64,000 bases of DNA from Cokeromyces recurvatus (lineage: Eukaryota > Mucoromycota > Mucoromycetes > Mucorales > Mucoraceae), in the NCBI RefSeq assembly GCF_025118155.1, contig NW_026251393.1:248001-312000 (forward strand), written 5' to 3'. A model generated the notes under the pieces. It was not told the DNA's origin. It searched no databases and worked only from the letters and a program-made list of their open reading frames with translations. Positions 1 to 12,870 of this stretch are shown in pieces; position 1 is the first letter of the stretch; every line of letters starts with the position of its first letter. The position numbers and the translations under genes were made by a program.

Positions 1-2047
1 GCTTCGTGAATAGATGTACGATCAGCGTCATTCATTTTATCAAACTCATCAATCAAACAGACACCACGATCAGCAAGTACAAGGGCACCACCTTCTAATG
101 TCCATTCACGTGTAATAGGATCTTTATGTACTGAAGCTGTTAAACCAACAGCACTTGCACCTTGACCTGTGGTAAATACAGCACGATGAGCTGTTTTCTC
201 AACATATTTGAGGAATTGAGACTTTGCAGTACCAGGATCACCCAACATTAAAATATTAATATCACCACGAATAATATGCTTGCCTTGAATATTCTTTGGA
301 ACACCACCAAACATGGCTAAGGCGATAGCACGCTTGATGTCTTCGTGACCATAAATGGAAGGTGCAATACTCTTGATGATCTTCTTACCAATACTCTTAT
401 CTTTACCCATTTCTAAAATTTGTTTAGTATCATCTTCCGTTAGTTTATAAGCAGCAAACATATTTTCCTTTTTGTTGATGTGATTTGCTTCAATAATTGT
501 TGCGAATACAGGGAAACCATTTTTGGTACTAAGTGAGGCATCAAAATTATTACGATAGATACCAATAACTTCAATCTCTTCACCAGGTTTGGCCTGATCG
601 ATCAAGTCCCAAAGACAAATCACTTCTCTATGTCGAGGTAAACGTCCAGGAGGGACTGTGCCTGGAGATTCTTGAATAGTTAATTTTTGGTAATTACGAT
701 ACACAGTCTGTTCCATATTTACATGGAAGGGTCCTTTGCTCTGACAACTTGGACATGTATTGATTTTAATTTCGTTATGAATATCTTGATAGAATGGACC
801 TAAAAGGGCTGAACATTTACCACAATTGTATTTGACCCACTTTAATTGAGGAAAGACACCGGTACGACGAGTGACGACACCTGACACACGAACTAAACAG
901 TTTAATTGAGACTGTCTTAATTCACGCAATGTGTTCTTAACGGGCAAATCAGTGATACGAACATGAATTTCACGATGAATACGTTCATAGGCAGGAAATT
1001 GCATTAATGTAACCTCTAAAGCAACTTCATCAAGAATTTTCAACATTTCAAGAGGTGAATTGGATAAAAAGTATGCCAAAATAACTTTCTTTTCTGCTAA
1101 ATTTTCATAATTGACTTCAAATGATTCTTTATTACGTTCACCCATATCTCTGATACGTTCACCATAAACAGATGTACCATGTTCATCCACATAAGTCTGC
1201 AAAAAGTCTTTAAATTCACGTTTAATACCTCGTCGTACTGCCTCTCTCGTAATCCAAACTGCAATTGATGAATCTTTAACATTACGAAGGTCATTTAAGG
1301 ACATTTCAGGCTAATAAAGAATTAAATAACTAATATTTAACTATTTGTCTCCTTTTTCTCTATAACGCATAAAACTTACAACACCATCTTCATCTTGATC
1401 AACATCCTGAGCTTCATAAATATGTCGACGTCTAATAACTGGTGGTTGAATATCATTTGATTCATCATCTAAACCATAAATAAAGGCGCCTGCTACTCGA
1501 CCTTCTCTTCTTCTAATCTCTACATCACGTCTGTTTAAATTTCTATCAATCGCATTACGTTCAGCTATATCTAAAGGCTCATATTGTGCATCATCAATGC
1601 CTTCTTGTTCATAATTATCCAATCTTTCGTTATCAACATAATCTCTATAATATTATATAATATACAAATGAATATTTTTGTCTATGCTTTTTTCTTTCTT
1701 TCTTTCTTTCTTTCTTTTTCCAAATAATGATTTTGTACCTTTCAGCATCTTGAAAAATATCAATGTCATCATCATCTGAATTGTCTAGATTATCATCGCC
1801 AAATGCTGTATCAATAACTTCTTCCTCTTCTGCCTCCTCTCTATAATTTGCCTCAGAGAAAAAGGCAGCAGGTGAAGAAGGAAGAATAGAAGAGGGATCA
1901 GGGTAAGAGGAATTGCCAACTTCTGCTGATTCACCTTGACGAATGTCACTATTTCTTCTTCTTTTACGATCTGGATTCAAGCTTGACTATGGTTACATTA
2001 GTTTAGGATTCTCTAACATTGAATTAGTTATTTTTTTGAGTTACCAT
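1..2047 (-). CDS. MCM2: MCM2, DNA replication licensing helicase subunit (3' part cut off by window edge)
   Basis: Subunit of the Mcm2-7 hexamer that is loaded at origins and unwinds DNA in the nucleus. Exons on the complement: 2045-2047, 1987-1986 boundary giving 1739-1986, 1380-1644 and 1-1310, about 608 residues visible. Seen: acidic N-terminus with a basic RKRRR patch; the Mcm2-type block around [14 protein letters not shown]; a C4 zinc finger (CGKC and CPSC, about residues 334-361); Walker A GDPGTAKS near residue 528; Walker [10 protein letters not shown] near residue 584. The arginine finger and C-terminus lie off the left edge. The only start that keeps frame is a lone ATG at 2047, split from MSSLNPDRK by a 58-bp GT-AG intron. 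Length and motif order fit Mcm2 rather than Mcm3-7. Family identity is certain; the one-codon first exon is inference. Confidence 0.95.
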
Positions 2048-3352
2048 TTATAATTTTTTGTAGATAAAAAGAATTAAATAAATAAATAAATAAAGGGGAA
2101 ATAGGTTCTAATAAAAAAAATTAAAATTTTTTTTTTGTATAAAACGCGTTTTTTGGTTATATAACGTGTTTCGTGACAGCGCAATCAGTTTTACTGGATA
2201 CTTTATTCTCTTCCTTTTTTTTTTATATATACATATAATATATTCTTCATTCTCTCTCTTTTAATAGTAAATTTTGATTGTAATCTGAAGGAAATAGCAA
2301 CACTAATAATCTACTGAGCATTACCGTATCTGTCTTTTTTACAAAAAAAAAAGGAACATTGCCTTCTTCCCCCCCCCACATTTACCATCGTGATAACTTA
2401 TCCAACAACCTCATCACAAGACTTTTAAAAGATGATAGCTTCATTCCAAATTAATTATTAAATCAGAAACTAACGATACTCTAGAAATGTTAAAGATTAA
2501 AGTGTCATCATTTCTCAACAGCTTGTTAATTTGATCTGAACAGTCAATTGATTCAATTGTCAACTATGGTTAATTATAGTTCAGTATACACAACCTTGAG
2601 CAAACAACACTAGTATTTCTATCTGGGGGGTTTCTTTAAAACTGGATCAAGTGGTCTTTTTTTTTTTTTCTCTTATATATCTTTTAAACAGTTGATCTTG
2701 AATAGTAATTCTACACGAATGCCGATATCTATATACTTTAGATATTGGCTATACATATTACGAATGTATCATTGTAATATATATGTATATATGCATTTCA
2801 AAAAAAAATCGACAATAACCATATTATCCTTATATGTATATAACTGACTGTTATACACAATATTAATCTCTTGATCCCAAGTCGGCTAATCATGATCTCA
2901 TTAGTTACTTACTTTGTAGCTTCCCCTTTCCGCTAGTTTTATCTAGCATTATCATTTGTATTTTAGCATTTATACAGTAGATAAATTGTTGCTTTGTATT
3001 TTTACCAGATACTAATGACTAGTAAAGGTATGCAAATATAGATAAATAGATTGCATTTTATTTTTATGATAATGAGTAAAAATAATAGTAATAGTAATAA
3101 TAGTAATAATAATAGTAATAATAATAATAATAAACTAACGTTATAATATATAGCAACTCATTTTAAACCTATTCTAAATATAATATTTACATGTACATAT
3201 ATCATTGTTTTCTGTCAGTTAATTAGATCCTTATTATTCTAAGCTAAGCTTTCTGCTGATATACGAACTATTTATAAAAAAAAAATAGTATTAAATATCA
3301 AAACTACAACAACAAGAAAAAAGATTTTTTCCCCCCTTTTTTTCATCATATA
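2048..3352. other. Non-coding spacer between MCM2 and VTC4
   Basis: About 1.3 kb of AT-rich sequence with T and A homopolymers and an (AAT/AGT)n-like stretch near 3080-3135. I see no ORF with protein character and no RNA gene. It should hold the MCM2 promoter on its left side and the VTC4 3' end on its right. Confidence 0.6.
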
Positions 3353-5740
<2,388 letters not shown>

Positions 5741-7832
5741 TTTTTTTTTAAAAAAAAAAAGGAAAAGAAGAAGAAGAAGAAAAAAGAATAAAAGAAGAAT
5801 AGATTATTTTTCAAAACAAAAATAATAAAAAAAAACCATGTTTATTTTACATAGGGCATAATCTGAAGAAAGATCTCCGAATTAAATATTGTTGTCAACA
5901 TCAAAATGATGATAAAAAAGGGTGAAAATTTTATACATGAAATTCATGCTTGTGACAGTAAAAAAAAAAAATGCGTATGGATTTCAAATATTACGTAAAC
6001 ATTCATACAACAGCAATCTTGAAATTTTTGGCCGTAATTTCTTTTTTTTTTTTTTAAAACAAAAAAAAAGAGAGAGATACTTTTTTTTTCTTAGGTAAAG
6101 AGAAGGTCATTTTCCATTAGAATTTAAAGATCTTTTCCATGTTCAGTAAAATCATTATTATCTTTCTTTTTTTGGAATCTGAGTATAGATCAAAAAAAAA
6201 AAAAGAAAAAAAAGAAAAAAAAGAAAAAAAAGAAAAAAAAGAAAAAAAAGAAAAAAAAGAAAAAAAGAAAAAAAAGAAAAAAAAGAAAAAAAAGAAAAAA
6301 AGAAAAAAAAGAAAAGTATAAAAGGCTTCATGTGTGATGTAAGTATTGCCATATAATATTTCTTATCTTTTTTTTTTGGTTTAGATGGTAAAACACGCGT
6401 GTATGTTTTCATTAGATTTATATGTTGTGTTGTAAATACATTTAAGGGTAAATAATACTGCATCTTAATAGATTGTCAAAGACCTTATAATAAATAGAAG
6501 AATTTATACCTGTTTGAGTTAATTATGAAGATGAATAAACAATGTAATTTCTATACTTTTGTCCACGTCTAAGATAAGCAAAATACATTGTCAATGATCA
6601 AACATAGCTTATTGAATATATATTTTAAGAAATATTTATTTATTTTTGCATATTAACATTATCTATTGTAATAAACAAAAAAAAAAGGAATGCCTCTTCT
6701 TCTTTCTTTGGATTCTTGCACTGTTACTTTGCATATTTAACGCCACTATGAATCAACCTAACATTTTATATATTCTCTCAGTAATATACGCCTTCCTTTG
6801 ATAGCCTTTTTTTTTTTTTGCTCTTCAGAGTTCAAATCAGGTATAACAATCATCGTATTTTAATTCATCTGAAGTAATAAATCCTATTCATGTAATAGTT
6901 GTTTTATAAAACATTTGTATAGTTTCTAGTAAGGAATTGTTCATTAACATAAGCAATTTGTTATTAAAAGAAAAAAAAAATCAACAACAACAATCATATC
7001 TTTCAAAATCAACGAGAAAAACAGCACGTAATATTTATTTTATTTTTTTTGGCTTTGTTTATTTTAAAATCATGAAGTTTCGTAAAGAACTTTGAATACA
7101 TGAGATAAACCTTAACACAATGACCCCCCCTTTTGCACTCTGAAAGAAAGCAATTCTTCTCTTCATTTTTCTTTTATAAAGCTTTTTTTTTTAAAGTTCA
7201 AGAAAGTGAATAATAACGTAATATTGTCATGATGAAGCTACTACTTCTACTACTACTTGCCTATTATACAATACAATATTAGAATACCAAACTATATTGT
7301 TTTAAAGTTAGTGACAAGATGTATCAAGATAAATAAAGTTTAATTGCTTGTTTCAACTAAGTAATGGAATACCTCTCTTAAAAGTGTTATGTTTTTACTT
7401 CGTATGATCCTTTGTTTACATATAAATATGTGTATAAAAAAAAAAGTTACTGCGTAGTTTAGCATGAATTACGTAATATTATTCAAACTGAGTTTCAAAT
7501 TTCTTTTTTTTAAAAAAAAAAGTCACTCAGAAAATAAAGAAACTCGGTTACGTAATAGTTTACGGGTCTGATTAAAAAAAAAAAGACCAAATCCCCAAAC
7601 TTCGTAGTAATTATCACCTAAATGTCTTTCAAGACATGTGCGTTTATTAATTATTTAATGACAAGAATTTATTTGAACAAATAGATACGTATACAAAAAA
7701 AAAAAACTACATGTAGATATATAGTTTTTTTTTTTACCTCTTTTTTTTTCTTTAAAAAAAAAAAAAAAAGATGCAGATAATAAATTTAAAATAATTTCAT
7801 AAGTGTGTGAGTATGGAGGGGGGAATATATAT
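5741..7832. other. Long non-coding spacer between VTC4 and TAL1
   Basis: About 2.1 kb with many A and T runs and one long A/G repeat (listed separately). No ORF here has the composition of a protein; those present are homopolymer translations. The VTC4 promoter should sit at the left end. I see nothing else. Confidence 0.6.
6192..6316. repeat. Imperfect (A5-8 G)n tandem repeat
   Basis: About 125 bp of A-runs of five to eight bases separated by single G, with one long A-run at the start. It is a low-complexity tandem repeat on the plus strand (C with T-runs on the other strand). It creates spurious Lys/Glu and Phe-rich ORFs on both strands. Confidence 0.9.
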
Positions 7833-9021
7833 TTACAAAGCAAGCTTTTCCTTCAACAAGTTTTCAAGCTTAAGACCATCCTTAGCAAAGTTACGAATAC
7901 CTTCTGACAACTTTTCAGTAGCCATAGCATCTTGGTTCATTTCCCAACGGAAAGCCTTTTCGTCAGTAAAGTAAGATACCTTTTCAAGGGAGGAAGCCTC
8001 AGCGGATTCCTTACTTAACTTACGTTCCAAGCTCTTTTGCTCGGCTTGCAAGTTACTCAAGAGAGCAGGAGAGATGGTCAAGAAATCACAACCAGCCAAT
8101 TGTTCAATTTCACCCGTGTTACGGAAGGAAGCACCCATGACGATGGTGTTATATCCATACTTCTTGTAGTAGTTATAGATCTTGGTAACAGACTTGACAC
8201 CAGGATCAGTTTCACTTGTGTATTCTTCACCCGTGTTCTTCTTATACCAATCAAGGATACGACCCACGAAAGGAGAAATAAGAGTGACGCCGGCTTCAGC
8301 ACATGCAACAGCTTGAGCGAAACCGAACAATAAAGTCAAGTTACAATGAATACCATGCTTTGTTTCAAGGACATGAGCGGCTTGAATACCTTCCCAAGTA
8401 GAGGCAATCTTGATTAAAACTCGTTCCTTATTGACACCATTCTCTTCATACAATTTAATAAGAGCAAGTGCCTTTGAAATGGTGGCTTCAGTATCAAAAG
8501 AAAGACGAGCATCTACTTCAGTAGAAACACGACCGGGAACAATCTTCAAAATTTCAGAACCAAAGTTAACTAAAAGCTTATCAGTAGCCAATTCAAGCTT
8601 TTCAGCATCAGAACTATTCGTTTGACAAAATACATTCAAGTATATATATATATAGAATTAGTTATACTTTTCTATATGCATATATATTTATATATCCCCA
8701 CTTTTTTTTTAAAAAAAAATAAAATAAAATAAAAAAAAATGACTACATAATAATGAACACTTACACATCCTTAGACTTAGCATACTTGATAGCATCCTCA
8801 ATAAGATGAGCATATTGAGGCTTCTGAGCAGCAGCCAAAATTAAAGAAGGGTTGGTAGTAGCATCTTGGGGCTTGTATTGAGCAATAGCTATTTATACGC
8901 GTAGTGAATATTTTAACCTCTCTCATACAAAGCATATAAATGATTAAAAATCCTTACTTTCAAAATCGCCAGTATCAGCAACAATAGTAGTGAAGTTCTT
9001 GAGTTGTTCGAGGACAGACAT
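7833..9021 (-). CDS. TAL1: Transaldolase, non-oxidative pentose phosphate pathway
   Basis: Cytosolic enzyme that moves a three-carbon dihydroxyacetone unit from sedoheptulose-7-phosphate to glyceraldehyde-3-phosphate. Exons on the complement: 8958-9021, 8765-8888 and 7833-8613, giving 322 residues, close to the usual 315-335. Seen: start [12 protein letters not shown], catalytic Asp in VADTGD (D16), [10 protein letters not shown], the Schiff-base Lys in [12 protein letters not shown] (K131), and [13 protein letters not shown]. The third exon must begin at the Ser after the AATAG acceptor; the apparent upstream Met at 8639 lies in intron sequence. Codons are more C-biased than in most neighbours, in keeping with high expression. 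It is divergent from the SKL thioesterase across about 620 bp. Confidence 0.96.
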
Positions 9022-9644
9022 TTTTTTTTTTTTTTGGGGGGAAAAAAAAATTAAGGGAAAAAAGGAAACTAAATACTGTAGAATAGAATCCCTTTTTATA
9101 AACAGATATATTTCAGCTATTTTTTTTTTTTTTTTTTTTCGGAGGAATACATGAATTAAATCATTCATCCGATGAAGTGCAACAAGGGATAAATTGAATC
9201 GAATCAACGTTTCAGGACAGGTTAATCTGAGTACCAATAACTACAATTTGTCATCCAACCAACAAAATACAGTCTTTTTTTTTTTGAAAATTATTATATA
9301 ATGATTAGTAGCCAATAATAAGTAATTTATTAGGTAATGAGTAACATTAACAAATGATGAGAAACAAACAAACAAAAAAAAAAAAAAAAAAAAAAGGACA
9401 AGAGAGATTTTCTTTATAAATTAAATTTACAGAACATTTTTACTATTATTTAATGTCTTTTTACTATAGAATATTTTAAGTTGAGTTATAAGATGCTTTA
9501 ATGATGATATTTTATTATTAATATTTTTTCCACGGAAAACATAATATTTGAACAAGTCATCTTTTTTTTTATTATTTCTTTTTTTTTATTTTATATATTT
9601 TTTTTTTTATTTTTTTTTATTTTCGTAAAATTAATATAGTTTAA
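9022..9644. promoter_or_regulatory. Bidirectional promoter region, TAL1 / thioesterase
   Basis: Spacer of 623 bp between two divergent start codons, so it must hold both promoters. Next to TAL1 the minus strand reads T-run, six C, A-run, ATG. The thioesterase side is a series of T-runs. No specific factor site can be named with confidence. Confidence 0.55.
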
Positions 9645-10228
9645 ATGCCTGTCATTTCTACTACTTACCCTAATAAAATTACCTTCGATAATGAAAGTAA
9701 TAAAATAAAATATCCAGAAAACAAGGAAATTGATTTTGCAATGAAAATGAGAAATGCTGTTGATGTAAAATTGATAGATACTAATTTATATATGAGTAAA
9801 GAACTATGGTTACCTTATGGATCAAGAGGGGCTTTTGGAGGTCAGGTATAGAATACAGGATCACATGAATTTCTCTTTCTCTCTTTTAATACATGTATTA
9901 TTTATAGATTGTTGCTCAGTCCTTAAAAGCGGCTTGGGATACTGTGCCCGAATCATTCTTTGTACATGTAAAATAATAATAGATGTTATTATGAGTTAAA
10001 ATATGATGATGTAATGACTCACTATGAAGAATAATAATGAATAGTCTCTACATGCTTATTTTATCTTGGCTTGCCATGTTGAAATCCCAGTTATCTATAG
10101 TGTTCAATGTATTCGAGATGGTAAATCATTTGCAACTAGAATTGTAAAAGCAACGCAAAGAGGAAAAGTTATTTATGTTTGCAGTTGTAGTTTTGCTAAG
10201 CCTATGAAGGGTGTTAGCTTAAATCATC

Positions 10229-10284
<56 letters not shown>

Positions 10285-11229
10285 GAAAAAAAAATTTTGT
10301 GGGGAAAATAACTGACTATTAATTTTTTTTTTAATAATTGTTACCCGATATCATAAAGTCCACTATGCCTAATGTAGCTGATCCTGATACTTTACCTTCG
10401 TAAGTTATATATGCATATTTATAATCATAATACAAATATCAACATATTAAATTATGTTTAGGGATGCAAAGTTATTACAACATGCATTAGCAAATACAGT
10501 AGTCGAGAAATTTCCTGAAAAATTTATAAAAAAGGCTTATAAGAGACTTGAAGAAGTATGATAAAAAAAAAAAAGTTGATTTTTTTTTTCTTATTTCCTT
10601 TGCAATTTATTTATCTATATGTGTATGTATATATTTTAGGATCAACCTATAGATTATCGTGCAGTTATTCAATATACACCCGAAGAAATTATTACAGGCA
10701 ATGTGAAACCGAATGCATATAATGTAAATGTATATCAATATATCAATATATATACATATACATATACATATACATATATAAAAGTTTATATACTAATATA
10801 TACATACATACATAGCAAAGATGGTTCAAAACTAGGGGATCCTTAAATGATGATATGAAACTGCATGCTTGTATTATTGCATATGCCTCAGACAGTGGCT
10901 TTCTTAATACAGCTGCTACTGCGAATGGGTTATCTTACAATTCAGAGAGTATTGGTATGATGACATCTTTAGATCATACAATTTGGTTTCATGCACCTAC
11001 AAGAGTGGATGAATGGCTTTTATATGATATTTATAGTCCACGAACAAATGATGGACGTGGCGTTGCATTTGGTAGAATATATAGTCGTGATGGTACTTTA
11101 GTAGCTACTACTGCACAAGAGGGTGTTATACGTTTATCAGAACATGAGCAAAAAAGACATGAAAAGAAGCTATTCGCAAGAATTCCTACTACTAGTAGCA
11201 GTAGTAGTAGTAGTAGTAGCAAACTATAA
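9645..11229 (+). CDS. Peroxisomal acyl-CoA thioesterase (TesB/ACOT8 family) with C-terminal SKL
   Basis: Hydrolyses acyl-CoA to free fatty acid and CoA; the C-terminal Ser-Lys-Leu is a type 1 peroxisomal targeting signal, so it should act beside peroxisomal beta-oxidation. Exons: 9645-9845, 9908-9967, 10045-10230, 10359-10399, 10462-10555, 10640-10723 and 10816-11229, giving 359 residues with frame closed at all six junctions. Double hot-dog fold signatures: GAFGGQIVAQSL in the first half; YASDSGFL, SLDHTIWFH and TTAQEGVIR in the second. By alignment to TesB the catalytic residues are D248, S273 and Q323, with the same 25 and 50 spacing. A run of Ser codons (AGT/AGC triplet repeat, 11198-11219) forms the linker just before SKL. 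Intron 3 starts with a 44-base A-run after GT. Confidence 0.94.
10233..10276 (+). repeat. Intronic A44 homopolymer
   Basis: Forty-four A in a row directly after the GT donor of thioesterase intron 3. It is transcribed as poly(A) inside the pre-mRNA. Confidence 0.9.
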
Positions 11230-11773
11230 TTTACATGTATAAAATATATACAATTATTATTAGAAAATTAAACGTTAAAAAAAAAAAAAAAAAAAAAAAA
11301 AAGGGAAAGCATAAACTCCTCTTATTCTTAATAGAATCTGAACTTTAAATATTAGTTTTCTTTTCTGACAAATGTTTCAAATATAAAAAAAAAGAAAGAA
11401 CAAAAAGGGATTAAGCGAGTATATATAATGAATTCTTCTAATATAAGAATTCAAATACAATGAAATAAACAACAAACAATAGGAGGTAACCCTATTCTTA
11501 GTGATGTATGTCGCTTTTCAGTAAAATTGTACAAGTTATTTTAGTAGTAATATAAGCCACGAATGCGGGATAATAACATTAAATCTTACCATTTTTTTTT
11601 CTTTTTATTTTATGTTTTTTTTTATTTAGTTTTATGAAACTATACTTTGCGTTGAGCATTTAAATATACATATTTGTACATACATCTTTTTTCTCTCTCT
11701 CTCTCTTTTTTTTTTTCTTTTTTTTTTTTTTAATAAGTTAACCCCATTAATAAATAAAAAAAAAAGAAATAAA
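11230..11773. other. Spacer between thioesterase and RAS, with RAS promoter
   Basis: About 540 bp. Holds an A-run just after the thioesterase stop (11277-11302), then CT- and T-rich sequence (11692-11731) leading to the RAS start. It is the thioesterase 3' UTR followed by the RAS promoter; nothing coding seen. Confidence 0.6.
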
Positions 11774-12652
11774 ATGTCAAGTAAGACAGCTTCTTGGGTG
11801 GTACGTGAATATAAACTTGTTATGGTGGGCGGTGGAGGTAAAGTAAATTTATGTTCCTTTTTTATATTTGTTTAGAGCTTGCTCACCTAATAATAATAAT
11901 AATAATAAACAGGTGTAGGCAAGTCTGCTTTGACAATTCAGTTCATTCAATCCCATTTTGTTGATGAATATGACCCAACTATTGAAGGTAATCTTTTTTT
12001 TTTTTTCCTTTTTTCTTTTCTTTTAAATAAAATAAAAAAGCTCATTTAAGTTTAATTAGATTCATACAGAAAACAATGCGTTATAGACGAAGAAACTGCA
12101 CTTTTAGATGTTTTGGATACAGCAGGCCAAGAAGAATATAGGTAAAACAACTATACATACCATAGGATAGGTAAATAGACCTTAAAATTAATTTATTTTA
12201 CAAGTGCTATGCGTGAACAATACATGAGAAATGGAGAAGGATTTTTACTCGTTTATTCAATAACATCACGAATGTCCTTTGAGGAAATAGAAACGTTTCA
12301 TCAACAAATTTGTCGAGTCAAGGATAGAGATTATTTCCCCATGGTATTGATTGCTAATAAATGCGATCTTGAATCAGACCGTCAAGTATCCAGTCAAGAG
12401 GGTAGAGATTTGGCAAAGAAATATGGCTGTCATTTTGTCGAAGCATCAGCCAAACTTCGCATAAACGTGGATGAAGCGTTTTATGAAGTTGTACGAAATA
12501 TTCGTCGCTATAATAAGGAACAAGACATGAATAACAATAAACATACAAGCTCCGGTTTCTATGGCGGCAATAGTGGCAATGGCGGCATGAATAAATTTGG
12601 TGTTGATGATCCTAATGATAATGCTTCATCAAAATGCTGTATATTGATGTAA
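11774..12652 (+). CDS. Ras family small GTPase (fungal Ras1/Ras2 type)
   Basis: Membrane-anchored GTP switch that in fungi drives cAMP/PKA or MAPK signalling for growth and morphogenesis. Exons: 11774-11837, 11913-11987, 12060-12141 and 12205-12652, giving 222 residues. Seen: P-loop VGGGGVGKS (K25, equal to Ras K16), effector loop YDPTIEDSY, switch [11 protein letters not shown] with the catalytic Gln (Q70), NKCD and EASAK base-binding motifs, a Gly/Asn-rich hypervariable region and the terminal box CCILM. The CAAX box is CILM, so farnesylation is expected, and the Cys just upstream is a likely palmitoylation site. Residues matching Ras G12, G13 and Q61 are wild type. It converges on a RasGEF 218 bp downstream. 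The split of the P-loop by intron 1 is as seen. Confidence 0.96.
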
Positions 12653-12870
12653 AATATTTATTATTTTAATGTATATCTTTTTATTATTATTACTATTATT
12701 ATTATTATTATTATTTTGTTTAAAAATATGTTTTATTAAAATAACAAAAAAGGAAAAAAAAAAAGAAAAGAAAAAAAAAAAAAAGAAAAAAAAACAAGAA
12801 AAAGAACAAGAACAAGAAAAAGAAAAACCGTCTGTGAATGTATGCTATTCGCTTTTTTTTTTCTTTTTTT

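Noticed and set aside
1097..1294. 65-residue ORF inside MCM2 exon 4
   Set aside because: Out-of-frame shadow; the long frame on the same strand holds the Mcm2 motifs.
6139..6463. Lys/Glu-rich and Phe-rich ORFs on both strands
   Set aside because: Pure translations of the A/G tandem repeat.
8037..8625. ORFs antisense to transaldolase
   Set aside because: Same cause: biased codons of an expressed gene leave open frames on the other strand.
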